DNA of 64,000 bases from assembly GCA_017654935.2 (NCBI GenBank), contig CM065684.1, forward strand, positions 53,069,882 through 53,133,881. The letters run 5' to 3'. This DNA is from Phymorhynchus buccinoides. Taxonomy: Eukaryota; Mollusca; Gastropoda; Neogastropoda; Raphitomidae. Shown one piece after another: positions 21,874-36,464 of this stretch (positions are counted from its first letter, which is position 1; each line of letters starts with the position of its first letter). A model generated the notes under the pieces. The model ran no database searches and was not told where the DNA came from. It saw only the letters and a list, made by a program, of their open reading frames with translations. The translations under genes and the position numbers were made by a program.

Positions 21874-23139
21874 GCGCGCACACACACACATACATACATA
21901 CACAAACACACACATAGGCCTACACGCACGCACACACAATTATACAAGAGTAAAATAGTTACAATACGAAAAGTCTAAGAAATTGATGTGCTTATGTGCA
22001 TGCACATACATACATACACACCCCAGCGTGTATGTATGTATGTAGCCTAGGTTTTGCCAAATGGCAAGCCGATATGACTTTGCCATCTTGCTTCCTGTTG
22101 CAGTATCAAATTCGGCTGAAGCCGGGAGAAATGGTGATATTCAACAACAGACGGATATCGCATGGGCGGAGCGCCTTCAACGAAGGAAGGGATAGATATC
22201 TCCAGGTCAGTGTGTGTGTGTGTGTCTGTGCGTGCGCGCGCATGAATTTCACTTTTCACATGAACTTCAGTGAAGGAGGGGATAGATATCTCCTGGTCAG
22301 TGTGAGTGTGTGTGTGTGTGCGTGCGCGCGAATTTCACTTTTCACATGAACTTCAGTGAAGGAGGGGATAGATATCTCCAGGTCAGAGTGTGTGTGTGTG
22401 TGTGCGCGCGCGCATGAATTTCACTTTTCACATGAACTTCAGTGAAGGAGGGGATAGATATCTCCAGGTCAGTGTGTATGTGTGGTGTGCGCACGCAATA
22501 ATTTCACTTGTCGCTGGCGTGCTATGTGGAGATTACAGAGTTCAAAAGCTGTGTGAACATGCTGTCCAATATGTGTGTGTGAGCGTGTGACTGTGCGCAC
22601 GGGCACATGAATTTCATATTGTTTTTGTTGCTGGGGCGTGCATGGGTGCTCCTGGAAAATTAAAAAAATCCTGCAAGGCAGTGTGGTCCAGGGGTCGCCC
22701 AGGCCCTGGCACAGTGCAGGGACAGCGCCCCTCCTGGGGGTTCCGGGGGGCAATGCCCCCTGGAAGCTGAAGGGAAACAACAGTTTCCAATGTAATTGAC
22801 AGGCTCTCGTTGCACTTTCACTTCTGGTTAAACTTCATGACCTCTATAACCAGCAAAATGGATCTTCTCAAATTCTCATAATCCATCGACGCCAGCTCCA
22901 GGCAATAATGTTTTTTCTTCTGAACTTCAGGACATCCTGAAAGCAGGAGCATCCATGGGTGTGTATGCGTGTGCATGCACATAAGCGCATCAATTTGATA
23001 ATGAACATTCTTTGTCTTTCTTTTGTCACAGGGGTGCTATGTGGAGATCTCTGAGTTCAAGAGCTGCGTGCATGTGCTGTCCAATCTGGAGGGCGACGGC
23101 AGTTGGCCGATCAGGGTGGGCGACAATGACTTCATTTGA
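19590..23139 (+). CDS. gamma-butyrobetaine/trimethyllysine dioxygenase-like, last three exons (haplotig B)
   Basis: Plus-strand counterpart with exons 19590-19658, 22104-22205 and 23032-23139, of the same lengths and phases as in the left arm. Two residue differences are visible: NEGR in place of NEGG just before DRYLQ, and Gly in place of Ala at the first codon of the last exon. Both copies are open, which supports function. Confidence 0.8.
20676..21135 (-). CDS. possible 53-residue micro-gene (haplotig B)
   Basis: Counterpart of 11139-11590, with exons 21078-21135 and 20676-20779 on the minus strand. Lengths (58 and 104 nt), donor GTAATA, acceptor CCGCAG and stop are preserved. One residue differs (AVGNGRR here). 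Function unknown. Confidence 0.38.
22206..22474 (+). repeat. extra copies of exon tail and 5' splice site (haplotig B)
   Basis: Three copies at 22271-22295, 22357-22381 and 22443-22467, each 25 nt between TTCAG and GTCAG. Same structure as 9785-10061, so the duplications predate the split of the two haplotypes. Confidence 0.87.
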
Positions 23140-24669
23140 CGACTTAAAAAAACACCGACATACTGCAACCTCCTCCGTCAAAAGGGTAGCTTCAATTTCA
23201 AATGAAGAAGAAAATGGCTAACGTCCTCCGACCTGGAACAGGTTCATAATTATGTGACATTTTAAACACAGTGTGTCCATCCTGGAGGTACTGCAATTAC
23301 CAGGAAAGACCTGTTTTTGAGAAGTAATAAAATTATGACCAGTTGATAAAATCAATTTCAAATTTGTTTAAAACCAGCTTGATAAAATGATTACAGCCTA
23401 TCTTATCTACCCCCCAAACTAAATTAAAAAAAGAAAAGAAATCTTGTAAGCCTATCTAAATTCAGATATGTAACAAAAGACAGAAAAATAGAACAGACAA
23501 AAGACGTGTATTTAAAAGATTGCGACTTAAAAAGAGAAAGAATGCCAAGCCCTTGAAGGACAAATAAATTAACGAAAGGGAGATAATTTGAGCTACTGAG
23601 GTCATAAGATTGCCTCAAACAAGTCGGATTTCATTAAATGACGGAATACCTACACCTGTTTTCCACCAGTATGAGCATGATGAGGGTCTTGAAAGAACAA
23701 GAGGACTATAACATTCAAGAATCAGTCATGCCTATTCTGCCATTTTTTAACAAGTTAAAAATTCAAATTCATGTGTTTTTGTGTGACATGATGCAATGAT
23801 TTTGTTGTTGTTGTGCTTGTTCATAAACTTTATAATTGGAAAATATATCCTGTATCCGTTTTGTTTAATTATAAACCACTGCAAATTCTACTCGTTGGAT
23901 ATGAGTACGTCTTTTGTTTGATATCTATGTTCCTAATTTGCTTCGCTGGAACTGAAGTTTGATTGAAATTGCCCTGCACTCAAATGACATTTTTGTTGTT
24001 GTTGCGAGTTTAACATTGATAAACGGATATTGTTGCATCGCTTTCATGCCAACAGAATAAGAAATTGCTGAGCTTTTGACATCGCCACCATTTCTGCACG
24101 GATCCATTTTTCTTTAGCATTGGTATTACTTTTTGTTCCTTCCTTCTTCACGTGGTCGGATTTTAAACTGTGATCTTATGTGCTCAAATTTTGACGTGGT
24201 GACAGCCCTGAAATGGCCGTAGCAGTCGACGGGGCTATAAACAACATCAAATTCAAATTGTTCCTTCCTTCATCTTCAGTTTGCACGCATCTTCAGTTTG
24301 CGCTTCATTATTAGTTGCGCTATATCGCCGCCCGCATGCAATACAGACGTAACTCAATTTTTAATCGATTTTGAGATTTTTTGCTTATACATAGTACAAG
24401 ACAAGGCGCATCGACTCACCAACTTCATTAACCGCAATTCCAAAAGATAAAGACGCTGTGATCAAAATAAGCTTGTTGAACAAGTGGCTTCAAAAGTTGC
24501 ACTTGCAAATTCAAATTGCACTCAAATTCAAAATTTCTTCCTTCATCTTCAAAACTTCATTAAGTTTGTCGCCGCCCGCTGTCATACAGACGTAACTCAA
24601 TTTTTCGATTTTGATACGTCATAATTACAGACAAATCGACTAACCAAAACATTTGCAATTCAAAAGATA

Positions 24670-27600
24670 AAGCGCTGTGACTAAAATAAGCTTTAAAATC
24701 GCTTCAAAAGTTGCACAAAAGCAAGTTGCACTTGTCAAAAGCTCAAAACATATTTTCGTCATTTGAGATTTTTTGCGTCATAATTACAGAAGAAGATAAA
24801 CAAAACATTTGCCTTTACTAATAGCTTTAAACAACATGCAATACAAACTCAAATATTTTCGATTTTGAGATTTTTAGCATATACATATCATTGAGTACAA
24901 GAATAAGATAGCAACATTCATTGAGTCAAATCAACAAATACTTTTGACAATTTCTCCCATTATTTTGTATCTAAAAAATATATTGGAGGGCGTATTGGAG
25001 TGCCAAGGTATTATTCTCAACAATGCTTTAAAGCTTTTATTTTGGACTAAAATTAATTTTCTTCTCAGTCTAAAACCATGATTTGGGGGCAACATTTCTT
25101 ATTTCAATATTACCTAAATAAGTTGTGATTTATTTGAAAAACTGAAGTGACAAAGTTATTTGATAGCTCGAAATAAAGCCGTATGAAAACATCTGAAGCA
25201 ATTTGACTTGAAATGACCGAAATAATCAGTTTTTTTGCTTCTCCTGTGAAGTGACGTCTTTCGACTTACGTCTGTATTGCATGCGGGCGGCGATATGTTC
25301 CTACGATAGCTGAGTGTGTAGGGCAAGTCTAATGATTTTAAAATCTAAAAGCATGTTTGTATGACTACACGTAGAGCAATTTGTTTCCCCCTTTCTTATC
25401 AACATTAGATCTGGAGATTTGTAAACCCACTATGTAACTATACTCAGGGTGCTGAAGCCTATGTACTTGCATATTTATGTATCCATTTATTATTCAGGTT
25501 GAATATTCATTAAACTCTTCCGTCACATCCATCAATATTATTTGAAAGTACCAGTACGTGTGTACCATTCCAGTTGGTGGTTTTTTCCATGTAAAAGTAA
25601 AAAATTTCCATCAGTCTTTTTTTTATATTCAACTATTGCATTTTAGTTTGTGCAACATGCTTCTCATATTCAGATAATAAATATAAGATTGGATTGTGAT
25701 GTGTGTGTTTCACTGAAATGAGCGACTTAGGACGATGATTTGACCGCCAGGGGGCAATCAAACCAGTAGGGGCTTAGCGCGTGATATTCTTAGTTGGGCG
25801 TAGTGAGACTAAGAATATCACGGGCTAAGCCCCTACTGGTTTGATTGCCCCATGGCAGTCAAATCATCGTCCTAAGTTGACCATTGTAATGGGAATGTTA
25901 CCTATGATCCTTACACATACAGTGACACACAAACACACACACTGATTTCACATTGAACAAGTGGCTTCAAATGTTGCACAAAAGCAAGTTGCACTTGCTT
26001 CAAAAGCTTCCACAAAACACAATTGTCTGTCATTTGACGTCATTTTACCTTTTCTACGTCATAATTACAGAAGAAGATAAACAAAACATTTGCCTTTAGC
26101 GAAGACTAATAGCTTTAAAATCGCCGCCCGAATGCAATACAGACGTAACTCAAATATTTTCGATTTTGAGATTTTTTGCATATATATACACAACTACAAA
26201 AATAAGATAGCAACATTCATTGAGTCAAATCAACAAATACTTTTGACAATTTCTCCCATTATTTTGCATCTAAAAAATATATTGGAGGGTGTATTGGAGT
26301 GCCAAGGTATTATTCTCAACAATGCTTTAAAGCTTTTATTTTGGACTAAAATTAATTTTCTTCTCAGTCTAAAACCATGATTTGGGGGCAAAATTTCTTA
26401 TTTCAATATTACCTAAATAAGTTGTGATTTATTTGAAAAACTGAAGTGACAAAGTTATTTGATGGCTCGAAATAAAGCCGTATGAAAAAATCTGAAGCAA
26501 TTTGACCCCAAATAATCAGTTTTTTTGCTTCTCCTGTGAAGTGACGTCTTTCGACTTACGTCTGTATTGCATGCGGGCGGCGATATGTTCCTACGATAGC
26601 TGAGTGTGTAGGGCAAGTCTAATGATTTTAAAATCTAAAAGCATGTTTGTCTGACTACACGTAGAACAATTTGTTTCCCCCTTTCTTATTAACATTAGAT
26701 CTTGAGATTTGTAAACCCACTATGTAACTATACTCAGGGTGCTGAAGCCTATGTACTTGCATATTTATGTATCCATTTATTATTCAGGTTGAATATTCAT
26801 TAAACTCTTCCGTCACATCCATCAATATTATTTGAAAGTACCAGTACGTGTGTACCATTCCAGTTGGTGTTTTTTTCCATGTAAAAGTAAAAAATTTCCA
26901 TCAGTCTTTTTTTTATATTCAACTATTGCATTTTAGTTTGTGCAACATGCTTCTCATATTCAGATAATAAATATAAGATTGGATTGTGATGTGTGTGTTT
27001 CACTGAAATGAGCGACTTAGGACGATGATTTGACCGCCAGGGGGCAATCAAACCAGTAGGGGCTTAGCGCGTGATATTCTTAGTTGGGCGAAGTGAGACT
27101 AAGAATATCACGGGCTAAGCCCCTACTGGTTTGATTGCCCCATGGCAGTCAAATCATCGTCCTAAGTTGACCATTGTAATGGGAATGTTACCTATGATCC
27201 TTACACATACAGTGACACACAAACACACACACTGATTTCACATTGAACAAGTGGCTTCAAATGTTGCACAAAAGCAAGTTGCACTTGCTTCAAAAGCTTC
27301 CACAAAACACAATTGTCTGTCATTTGACATCATTTTACCTTTTCGACGTCATAATTACAGAAGAAGATAAACAAAACATTTGCCTTTAGCGAAAACTAAT
27401 AGCTTTAAAATCGCCGCCCGAATGCAATACAGACGTAACTCAAATATTTTCGATTTTGAGATTTTTTGCATATATATACACAACTACAAAAATAAGATAG
27501 CAACATTCATTGAGTCAAATCAACAAATACTTTTGACAATTTCTCCCATTATTTTGCATCTAAAAAATATATTGGAGGGTGTATTGGAGTGCCAAGGTAT

Positions 27601-28530
27601 TATTCTCAACAATGCTTTAAAGCTTTTATTTTGGACTTAAATTGATTTTCTTCTCAGTCTAAAACCATGATTTGGGGGCAAAATTTCTTATTTCAATATT
27701 ACTTAAATAAGTTGTGATTTATTTGAAAAACTGAAGTGACAAAGTTATTTGATGGCTCGAAATAAAGCCGTATGAAAAAATCCCCGAAATAATCAGTTTT
27801 TTTGCTTCTCCTGTGAAGTGACGTCTTTCGACTTACGTCTGTATTGCATGCGGGCGGCGATATGTTCCTACGATAGCTGAGTGTGTAGGGCAAGTCTAAT
27901 GATTTTAAAATCTAAAAGCATGTTTGTATGACTACACGTAGAACAATTTGTTTCCCCCTTTCTTATTAACATTAGATCTTGAGATTTGTAAACCCACTAT
28001 GTAACTATACTCAGGGTGCTGAAGCCTATGTACTTGCATATTTATGTATCCATTTATTATTCAGGTTGAATATTCATTAAACTCTTCCGTCACATCCATC
28101 AATATTATTTGAAAGTACCAGTACGTGTGTACCATTCCAGTTGGTGTTTTTTTCCATGTAAAAGTAAAAAATTTCCATCAGTCTTTTTTTTATATTCAAC
28201 TATTGCATTTTAGTTTGTGCAACATGCTTCTCATATTCAGATAATAAATATAAGATTGGATTGTGATGTGTGTGTTTCACTGAAATGAGCGACTTAGGAC
28301 GATGATTTGACCGCCAGGGGGCAATCAAACCAGTAGGGGCTTAGCGCGTGATATTCTTAGTTGGGCGAAGTGAGACTAAGAATATCACGGGCTAAGCCCC
28401 TACTGGTTTGATTGCCCCATGGCAGTCAAATCATCGTCCTAAGTTGACCATTGTAATGGAAATGTTACCTATGATCCTTACACATACAGTGACACACAAA
28501 CACACACACTGATTTCACATTTATTTTTGC
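24670..28530. repeat. three tandem copies of a 1.28-kb segment (haplotig B only)
   Basis: The landmark CGATATGTTCCTACGATAGC recurs at about 25290, 26580 and 27858, a spacing near 1.28-1.29 kb. Each unit contains the MITE with CGCCGCCCG termini and one FB foldback (25721, 27011, 28288). The left arm has a single copy at about 6200-7450. Units are nearly identical, so the expansion is recent or a mis-assembly. Confidence 0.88.
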
Positions 28531-29675
28531 TGTTCCCAGCTGTTTACCAATCAGAAACACTGTCCGCTTTGCATACTACTTTCAGTCCTAATTGCAAAGG
28601 ACAAACACTAACGAACACGTCATACTCATACAACCATGCCTAAAAACAATCATCACATTCATCGAAAGAAAAACATCACAGATAAAAGAAAGAAAGAAAA
28701 AAAACTCCACGAACCTTGATCAACATCATCATCCCGTTCAATTCTCCAATCATGCTTAATTGCGACAGATAATGCGTGCGTAATTGACACAGAGAGGGTA
28801 CGAATTCAACAATTTTTGTATATAATTGTCAGTAATCCTAGATTGTGGAGAAAAATAATGGCAGAAATTACAAGGAAATGTGTTTCATGTCTTCCGACCG
28901 GGTACAGATACGCATGGAACATTTATAATTGTACAGATGGTGGGGACGATCCTGGAGGTACTGCAATGCCAGGAAAGACCTGATCTAAATAATATTCAAG
29001 AACATATCAAGTGATAAGAGATAGAATTAAAAGAAGAAGATGTGATGGGATAGGATCAACACTAATATTGGACCAAAAAAGTGACACAAACAGAAGCAGT
29101 ATACAAAAACTTTGAATGAAATCATCGGAATAAGGTGAAGACTAGAAGATATATTTCACATTAGCTTCAGACAAAATAAATGATTTTTAGAGATACTCAG
29201 TTCCAATACATTCTACACACAAAAAAAGATCTAATACATTCTATCATCAAATCACATGCAATTGCAACAGTTTTTGTTTAAGCTCTTTCAAAAGAACAGC
29301 CATACCTCAAAGGTACAAATCTACGTCAAATCATATCCTTAAATAAAAACAACATGCCGTTGGAATCACAAACATGTCCACATGCACAATCACAACTGTC
29401 AATCCATAAATGATCAGACTGCAGACAATTCTCTCAACAATTTCCCCCACATTAGTGTTGCATGGAATGCAAACTGTCGCCCACAGAAAGCTACGGATCA
29501 GATCAACAAACTGGAGAGGTGATCTCACTACAAGACCTAAGTCCCTTACTTCTTGGACTAAAAGATGCTAAATGTTTACTCCAACTTAATGCAAATGCCT
29601 TAAATAAAGACACGCCTTAGGCACGGCCCAGGAAAAGAAGCTCGGATAAAACCTGTGCACCTCATGCAGAAAGGA

Positions 29676-30372
29676 AAGCTGTGGCCATAGTTGATGCACA
29701 AAATAGCGGATTGTTTTCCTCTTTCTTTATTTTCCTAAAAACAACAACCAGGATAGCTGTGGCCCATAGCTGATGCACAAAATAGCGGATTGTTTTCCTC
29801 TTTCTTTATTTTCCTAAAAACAACCACCAGGAAAGCTGTGGCCCATAGTTGATGCACAAAATAGCGGATTGTTTTCCTCTTTCTTTATTTTCCTAAAAAC
29901 AACACAGGAAAGCTGTGGCCCATAGCTGATGCACAAAATAGCGGATTGTTTTCCTCTTTCTTTATTTTCCTAAAAACAACAATGATAGCTGTGGCCCATA
30001 GCTGATGCACAAAATAGCGGATTGTTTTCCTCTTTCTTTATTTTCCTAAAAACAACACCTTAGCTGATGCACAAAATAGCGGATTGTTTTCCTCTTTCTT
30101 TATTCCTAAAAACAACAACCAGGAAAGCTGAAAACATAGCTGATGCACAAAATAGCGGATCTTTCTTTAAAAAAACAACAACCAGGATAGCTGTGGCCCA
30201 TAGCTTTCAAAATAGCGGATTGTTTTCCTCTTTCTTTATTTTCCTAAAAACAACAACCAGGAAAGCTGTGGCCCATAGCTGATGCACAAAATAGCAGATT
30301 GTTTTCCTCTTTCTTTATTTTCCTATAAACAACAACCAGGAAAGCTGTGGCCCATAGCTGATGCACAAACTA
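29676..30372 (-). repeat. 79-bp satellite, haplotig B copy
   Basis: Inverted counterpart of 4470-5065 with about nine or ten units, some shortened (for example near 30139-30215). The TTTATTTTCC block is the reverse complement of the AATAAA-bearing segment. The copy-number difference fits allelic length polymorphism. Confidence 0.9.
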
Positions 30373-30951
30373 CCAGAGTTGATTATGCCCATTAATATTC
30401 AAAACCTTGTGGATACAAATTTTTTTTTGCTTTCTCCAGTTGAACCCAAGTTTCACAGTACTGGTTTTATTACCAATACAGTGATCTCTCACATCATCAT
30501 GTATCAGCAATCTGAGGCACTTCAAGTTCCCGTCATTCACAATCCAAGTCAACTGAAAACATGTGATCTGATGGGATCCTCTAAAAGAATTGCCCCAATG
30601 CTAGCCAGCTTTCAGTGTGGTATTTGGTCATCTGTTCTCAGCTTCTCTCAAACATATTTCGTTCCTAAATAAAAATGAAAACAAATTTGTGTACATCTAG
30701 TTTAAAATTAATAACACTAACATGTATTTTTTCAGGCCTTTTCTTTTATATGATGCGAGGGGTGCAAACAAAAAACAGCATTTCGTAGTCCAAAAAATAT
30801 CACACTCTAAAAAATCTGTTCCTCTATATCTACATGACTAACACTTTTTCCCCAACACACTCAAACCTGTCCGCACAAAGAACATCCCACACACACACAC
30901 ACACACAGAGGCGATGGTGCTTTTTTCCTAACAGTTACTACGTGGTGGCTG

Positions 30952-32015
30952 TCAATCAAACACCAGCTCCTCATCCCTGGCGTCGTCCAGGAGGTTGGCG
31001 GCCCGGTCGTCGTCTAGCTGCAGCTGTTTTTTACGCTCAGCCTTCACCTTATCCTCGACGACCCGAAGCTTCTTCTTCTTGTCCTGGATCTTTTTCAGCC
31101 TGCGGTGAATTATACCATAGTGTGAACCAAGAGTTCTTAGCCCTTTCACTGCCAGCCATATTTCAGCCCAAAATGTCCATTGAAATTTACCTGGGTAGAG
31201 AACAAAATCCATCTGCAGTATTGTGGATTCTTCTGTGACGTATATAAAATAAGGTCTATCCTTACTTCCCAAAACTAAGACAATAGGGTCTTTGGATAAT
31301 AGACCCCGATTTGATGCTTTTTAATGACATAGGTGTTAAATCACTGTGGTGCTAAAATGCGACTTTGGCGGTGAAAGGGTTTTAATTTGATGGTACAATA
31401 CATTCTATCAACTGTCCATGTGCACCCAAGGGGCTTTTTGGAAATAAGAACCTTGAACTTTTAAACTAGAGACGTTCTTTAGCGGCAACAAAAACAAGCA
31501 AAAAAGACAACAGTCAAACATGCATCCCAGAATCTGCATGTTAATCAGTTTATTTTTGTACACAACTAAGAATCTATTTTAAAGTTTTAACATGCAAAGA
31601 GTGTGCAGGAAACTGATGTATACATCTTTCAATATTCAATTAAAAGCTCATTATTTTAATGTGGACCTTATAGCGTTTTCAAAAAAATGCTGAGTTAGTT
31701 GACGTTTTTAATGTGAAGAGTAATGGTTTAACGTTAAAGCCTTGTACAGGTTTTACATTTTCTTATTGATCAGTTTGAATGCCCATTAATCAATCCAGCA
31801 TCAAATACAATAAAATCCATCACCGCAAGAATAACTCTCTCTCTTTCACACACACACACACACACACACTGCAGACAACTAGGGCTTCTTTTAGTGATCT
31901 ATCTTTTAAAGCATAATCTGATAATGTATAGTTTACCTATAGAACTCTTCTCTCTCCCTCTCATCCAGCTCTGTGGTGATCATGGCAATGGTGTTCTCGA
32001 TCTGAGGGATGATCA
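30952..32015 (-). CDS. ATP6V1D: V-type proton ATPase subunit D, last two exons (haplotig B)
   Basis: Second copy of the exon pair, at 31937-32015 and 30952-31099 on the minus strand, with the same lengths (79 and 148 nt), phases and splice sites as the left copy, and the same readable protein. Upstream of it the contig runs another 14 kb to 46437, yet I see none of the preceding exons of subunit D. Either the upstream intron is very long or the contig is chimeric beyond the duplication. Confidence 0.92.
31137..31386. mobile_element. piggyBac-like MITE, haplotig B copy
   Basis: Inverted counterpart of 3448-3697 in the last ATP6V1D intron, with CCCTTTCACTGCCA at one end and GGCGGTGAAAGGG at the other. 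Confidence 0.78.
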
Positions 32016-32459
32016 CTGCAATACACACACACACACTCACTTACATTTTAATATAACGCAAAATTCAAACAACTGAGCACATCTGCATAAATCAAATTAC
32101 TGTGTCGGGTTCCCTGTGGTTAAGGGCTTCGACGTCTTTCATTGTCACACATCTTCATTCTCACTTGCTCTCTTCCAAGTTTCATTGTACCCTTCTTGTG
32201 TAGTTCTTCTTACTTTGCCAGTTCTCACCTCTGTCTGTCTCTGTCTGTCTGTCTGTCTTTCTCTCCCTCCCCCCCCCCATCTCTCTCCCTCCCTCTCTGT
32301 CTGTGTCTCCCTCCCTCTCTCTCTCCCCCGTCTCTCTCTCACTCTCTCGCCCCCCCCCCCCCCCGCCTCCTCTCTCGCTCTCTCTCTCTCTCTCTCTCGT
32401 ATCTCTCTCTCTCTCTCTCTCTCTCAGTCTCTCTCTCTCTCTCTCTCTCTCCCTCATCT

Positions 32460-32518
<59 letters not shown>

Positions 32519-32820
32519 CTCTCTGTGTCTCTGTCTCTCTGCTATTTCCCACGAAACACATGTTGATGCACGCCTGCCTGGGGTTACACGTAAAACACAT
32601 TAGATCATGGGCACCTGAATCTCCGTCGGTCTGTCTCTGTCTGTCTGTTTCTGTGTCTGTCTGTTTGTCTCTCTGTCTGTTCTTTTTATGCATTTTATGC
32701 TCTCTTTTTTCTTTTCCTTTTCTTGTTATTTGGCTTTTCTTATTTCCCCCTCGAGGGCATGGTGTAAAGAAGCTTGAGCGTATCCGTTTACACTCATTAA
32801 GCATTCGTATTCGTATTCTG

Positions 32821-32856
<36 letters not shown>

Positions 32857-32878
32857 TCGTCTCTCTCTCTCTCTCTCT

Positions 32879-32932
<54 letters not shown>

Positions 32933-33834
32933 TCCCCTTTTACAATCAGATGATGGTACACGTCAAACAGTTGGCTCTGCCCAAATGCTCTATCCATGAG
33001 ATATAAAGTTGTTGATATTTTTTCTTCAAATGCATCATTTATCTGTCCATTTGTGTCTGTCTGTCTGACAAGCTATCTATCTGTGAAGAAGAACAAGCGC
33101 GAAATCGCAATAGTTTGTGGCACGCGGTCTATTTTTACCACTCCAATCATGAGTTACCTCCCCTGGCTTTTCAATAATTTTAATCTGTAAACCAGAATGT
33201 TATCTCTGCACCATTTCGTAACTTTTTATATCTTTTGGAAAACATTTAAAACTATGTATCCTACTTATGCTCATCAAAAGAAGCACCGCATACTCGTCGT
33301 GTCTGTTGTAGTGTCTGTATTACATATGTTTATTATTTTGTACGCTTTTAAAATACATCATTTTAAAGAGCGGCCAGAAGTGTAGCCTCGATTTGAAGTG
33401 CGACAATTTTGTCAAAATGTGCGACAATTTTGGACCGACAGACCGACAGACAGACAGACAGACAGACAAAGTGAGTTATAGGGTTGTGGCTTGAGCCACA
33501 AACAAAAAAAAAAAACGCCCAAAGCTGAAGAGTGTAATATTAGTTCGGAATGTATTTATCATAGAACTTTCCTTTGTCAAACGCAACCATACACTAAAAG
33601 TGACGTTTAGAGATTAGCCATATAATCTATCTATCTTTGATGGCTTGGAGTCAAAGCGGACTATCTTTTAGATAGTCCATTGACATATTTTTGAACGTAT
33701 TACGAAAACTAATAACTTGTATAAAAAAAAGACTGCAGAAATATAAAAAGCATAATCCCCATTTTATAGGTTTATATTTCTGCAGTCATTGTTTGATACA
33801 AAGTTATTAGTTTTTTGTAATAAGTCCAGTAATA

Positions 33835-34496
33835 CAGTGGTCGCCGCTTTATAAAACCGCGGTTAATAGAGCCAGCCGCTTATTAAAGCCGATTTCTTAC
33901 GGTCCGGATTTTTCACTCTATGTTATATATTAAAAAAAAAGTCGCTTAATAAAACCACCCCGCCGCTTATTAAAGCCATTTTTCTCAGAGAAATCACATA
34001 GTTTGTGAGTAAAACTCACACGATTTTGTTCTTTTTCCTTTTATTTTCTTTTTAAAACGCAGAGATGAGGCAGATAATGACCCGTCTTCGATCTGGTCTG
34101 GAAAGTCGTGGTTACAACATGGAGGAATTTGGACAATTCGCAGACTCCGTGCGAGAACTGTTGTGGAAGTCGACCAACAAACAAACTCTGATAAAATCGT
34201 TCTTTTCTGCCGATTAATGTTTCCGAAAATATCGATTGATGTGCCGATCAATGTAATTAAAACAAAAGTTCAACATCGTTTAAGAGGCCTTGTGAAGTTG
34301 TTGTTTAGATTCAAGCAAGTGTAAATGACGAAAGAAAGTGTGAAAGTGTGACTGACGTAAACAAAAGAGAAGCAAAAAACAAAAAGTGTTCGAAAATGAC
34401 GTAATCATGGACCGCCGGTTATTAAATCCGCCGCTTATTAAAGCCATTTTTCGTCGGTCCCAAAATGGCTTTATAAAATAAAAGCGGCGACCACTG
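33835..34496. mobile_element. pogo/Tigger-like element, second haplotig copy
   Basis: Inverted counterpart of 301-954 with the same CAGTGG termini and flanking TA. The internal fragment reads on the plus strand here and ends in a stop after SFFSAD, before the right terminus. Small indels separate it from the left copy. Confidence 0.8.
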
Positions 34497-34799
34497 TATG
34501 TCTAAAGATAGTCCGTTTGGGGCAAATGTTAAGATCAGCTCCCTCATCTGCCCCTTCCATTCATTGTCAGACGGTTTCAGTTAGGGTTAGGGTTAGGAAT
34601 AGGCTTTGGGACAGGGTTAGGGATAGGTTGAAGGTCAATTAAGTGTCAATCTCATAACATACCATCAATAATTTTTTTATTTGTGTGTGTGGATTAAACG
34701 GTTTCAGGTTAGGGTTAGGGTTAAGAATAGGGTTTGGGATAGGGTTAGGGATAGGTTTAGGGTCAGTTTAGTGTCAAATACACAAAACAATAAACGTTG

Positions 34800-34954
34800 A
34801 TGACTAAACTGACCCTAAACCTATGTCTTACCCTAACCTAAACCCTATTCATAACCCTAACCCTCACCAGAAACCGTCTGAAATGAATGGAAGGGGCAGA
34901 GGGAGGGAGCTTTTCTTAACATTTTGCCCGTTTGGACTCCAAGCCATCGCTAGA

Positions 34955-34987
<33 letters not shown>

Positions 34988-34990
34988 GAC

Positions 34991-35022
<32 letters not shown>

Positions 35023-35320
35023 ATTCTCTCGTGTGTTCTTGGTTTATTTTATGTTTTGCTTATTATTCTGCCCCAGTTGGACATGACACTGTACCCGTGT
35101 GAGATCACTTGCTTCTGTTCTCCTCGGTTTGGATTCTTACTTTCTTTCTTTCCTGTTTTTTTTCCATTGACCTTCCTGTCTTTTCCGTTTCTTTCTTGCG
35201 ACCTTTTGTTTTCGTTGTTTTTTTCCAATTTCCCATCCCTTCGATTTTTTTTAAAATTATAATTTCTTCCTAATTTTTTGTATGTCTTAGTTCGTGCGTT
35301 TTATGTGTGCTTTTAACTAA
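34800..35320. other. telomere-like block, (CTGT)n and T-rich spacer
   Basis: 34803-34865 is another CCCTAA-type block, inverted relative to the one ending at 34770. Then comes the flank TGGACTCCAAGCCATC, a (CTGT)n array at about 34957-35023, and T-rich unique sequence without coding support. Confidence 0.7.
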
Positions 35321-35875
<555 letters not shown>

Positions 35876-36029
35876 GCGAGGCTTGGTGTAATTATGTATG
35901 AATATATCTTGCTTAATATTTTGTGTTATGGATTATCCCTTTTTTTGTTTGATTTAACAATGTCCCCTTCCCACTGTTCCCTTTGACATGGGCAGATGGC
36001 CCGGTTCATTAAAACGTTCTTGTTCTTGT

Positions 36030-36211
<182 letters not shown>

Positions 36212-36464
36212 TGTTATTTGTTTGAACGTGATTGTTCAGAAATTCTGCCTTCTCAAAAACGGATTTCCGGTTGCTGGGGATAATTTATGCAGTTCGCTAA
36301 TGAAGCACTAACGACCTCATCGGATGAGCTTTAGCTTTTCTTTCTCCATTTAATTTTCTGTTTTATCTGCCTCTGTCTGTCTATCCATGTTTCTCTATTC
36401 TCTCTTTAGTGTTGTTCTTTTATCAAACAAAAAGACAGACAACGACAAACAAAACAAACAAACT

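Larger units (their letters stand above)
16312..34799. repeat. right arm of inverted duplication (haplotig B)
   Basis: This is the reverse-complement counterpart of 1-15811, starting in the matching (GA)n tract just after the N gap. It is longer than the left arm mainly because of a three-copy tandem expansion of a 1.28-kb segment (about 24.7-28.5 kb) and a second copy of a unit at about 17.5-17.7 kb. The 1-15811 similarity ends at 34799 only because the window begins there. The contig itself continues uninterrupted to 46437. Confidence 0.93.

Noticed and set aside
26090..27640. Repeated 86-96 residue proteins starting MPLAKTNSFKIAARMQ
   Set aside because: They are frames inside the AT-rich MITE copies of the 1.28-kb tandem; the left-arm copy reads differently.
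30361..30672. 103-residue frame starting MHKLPELIMPINIQ
   Set aside because: It lies in the 79-bp satellite and ATP6V1D 3' flank, is disrupted in the left arm (4150-4480), and has no recognisable domain.
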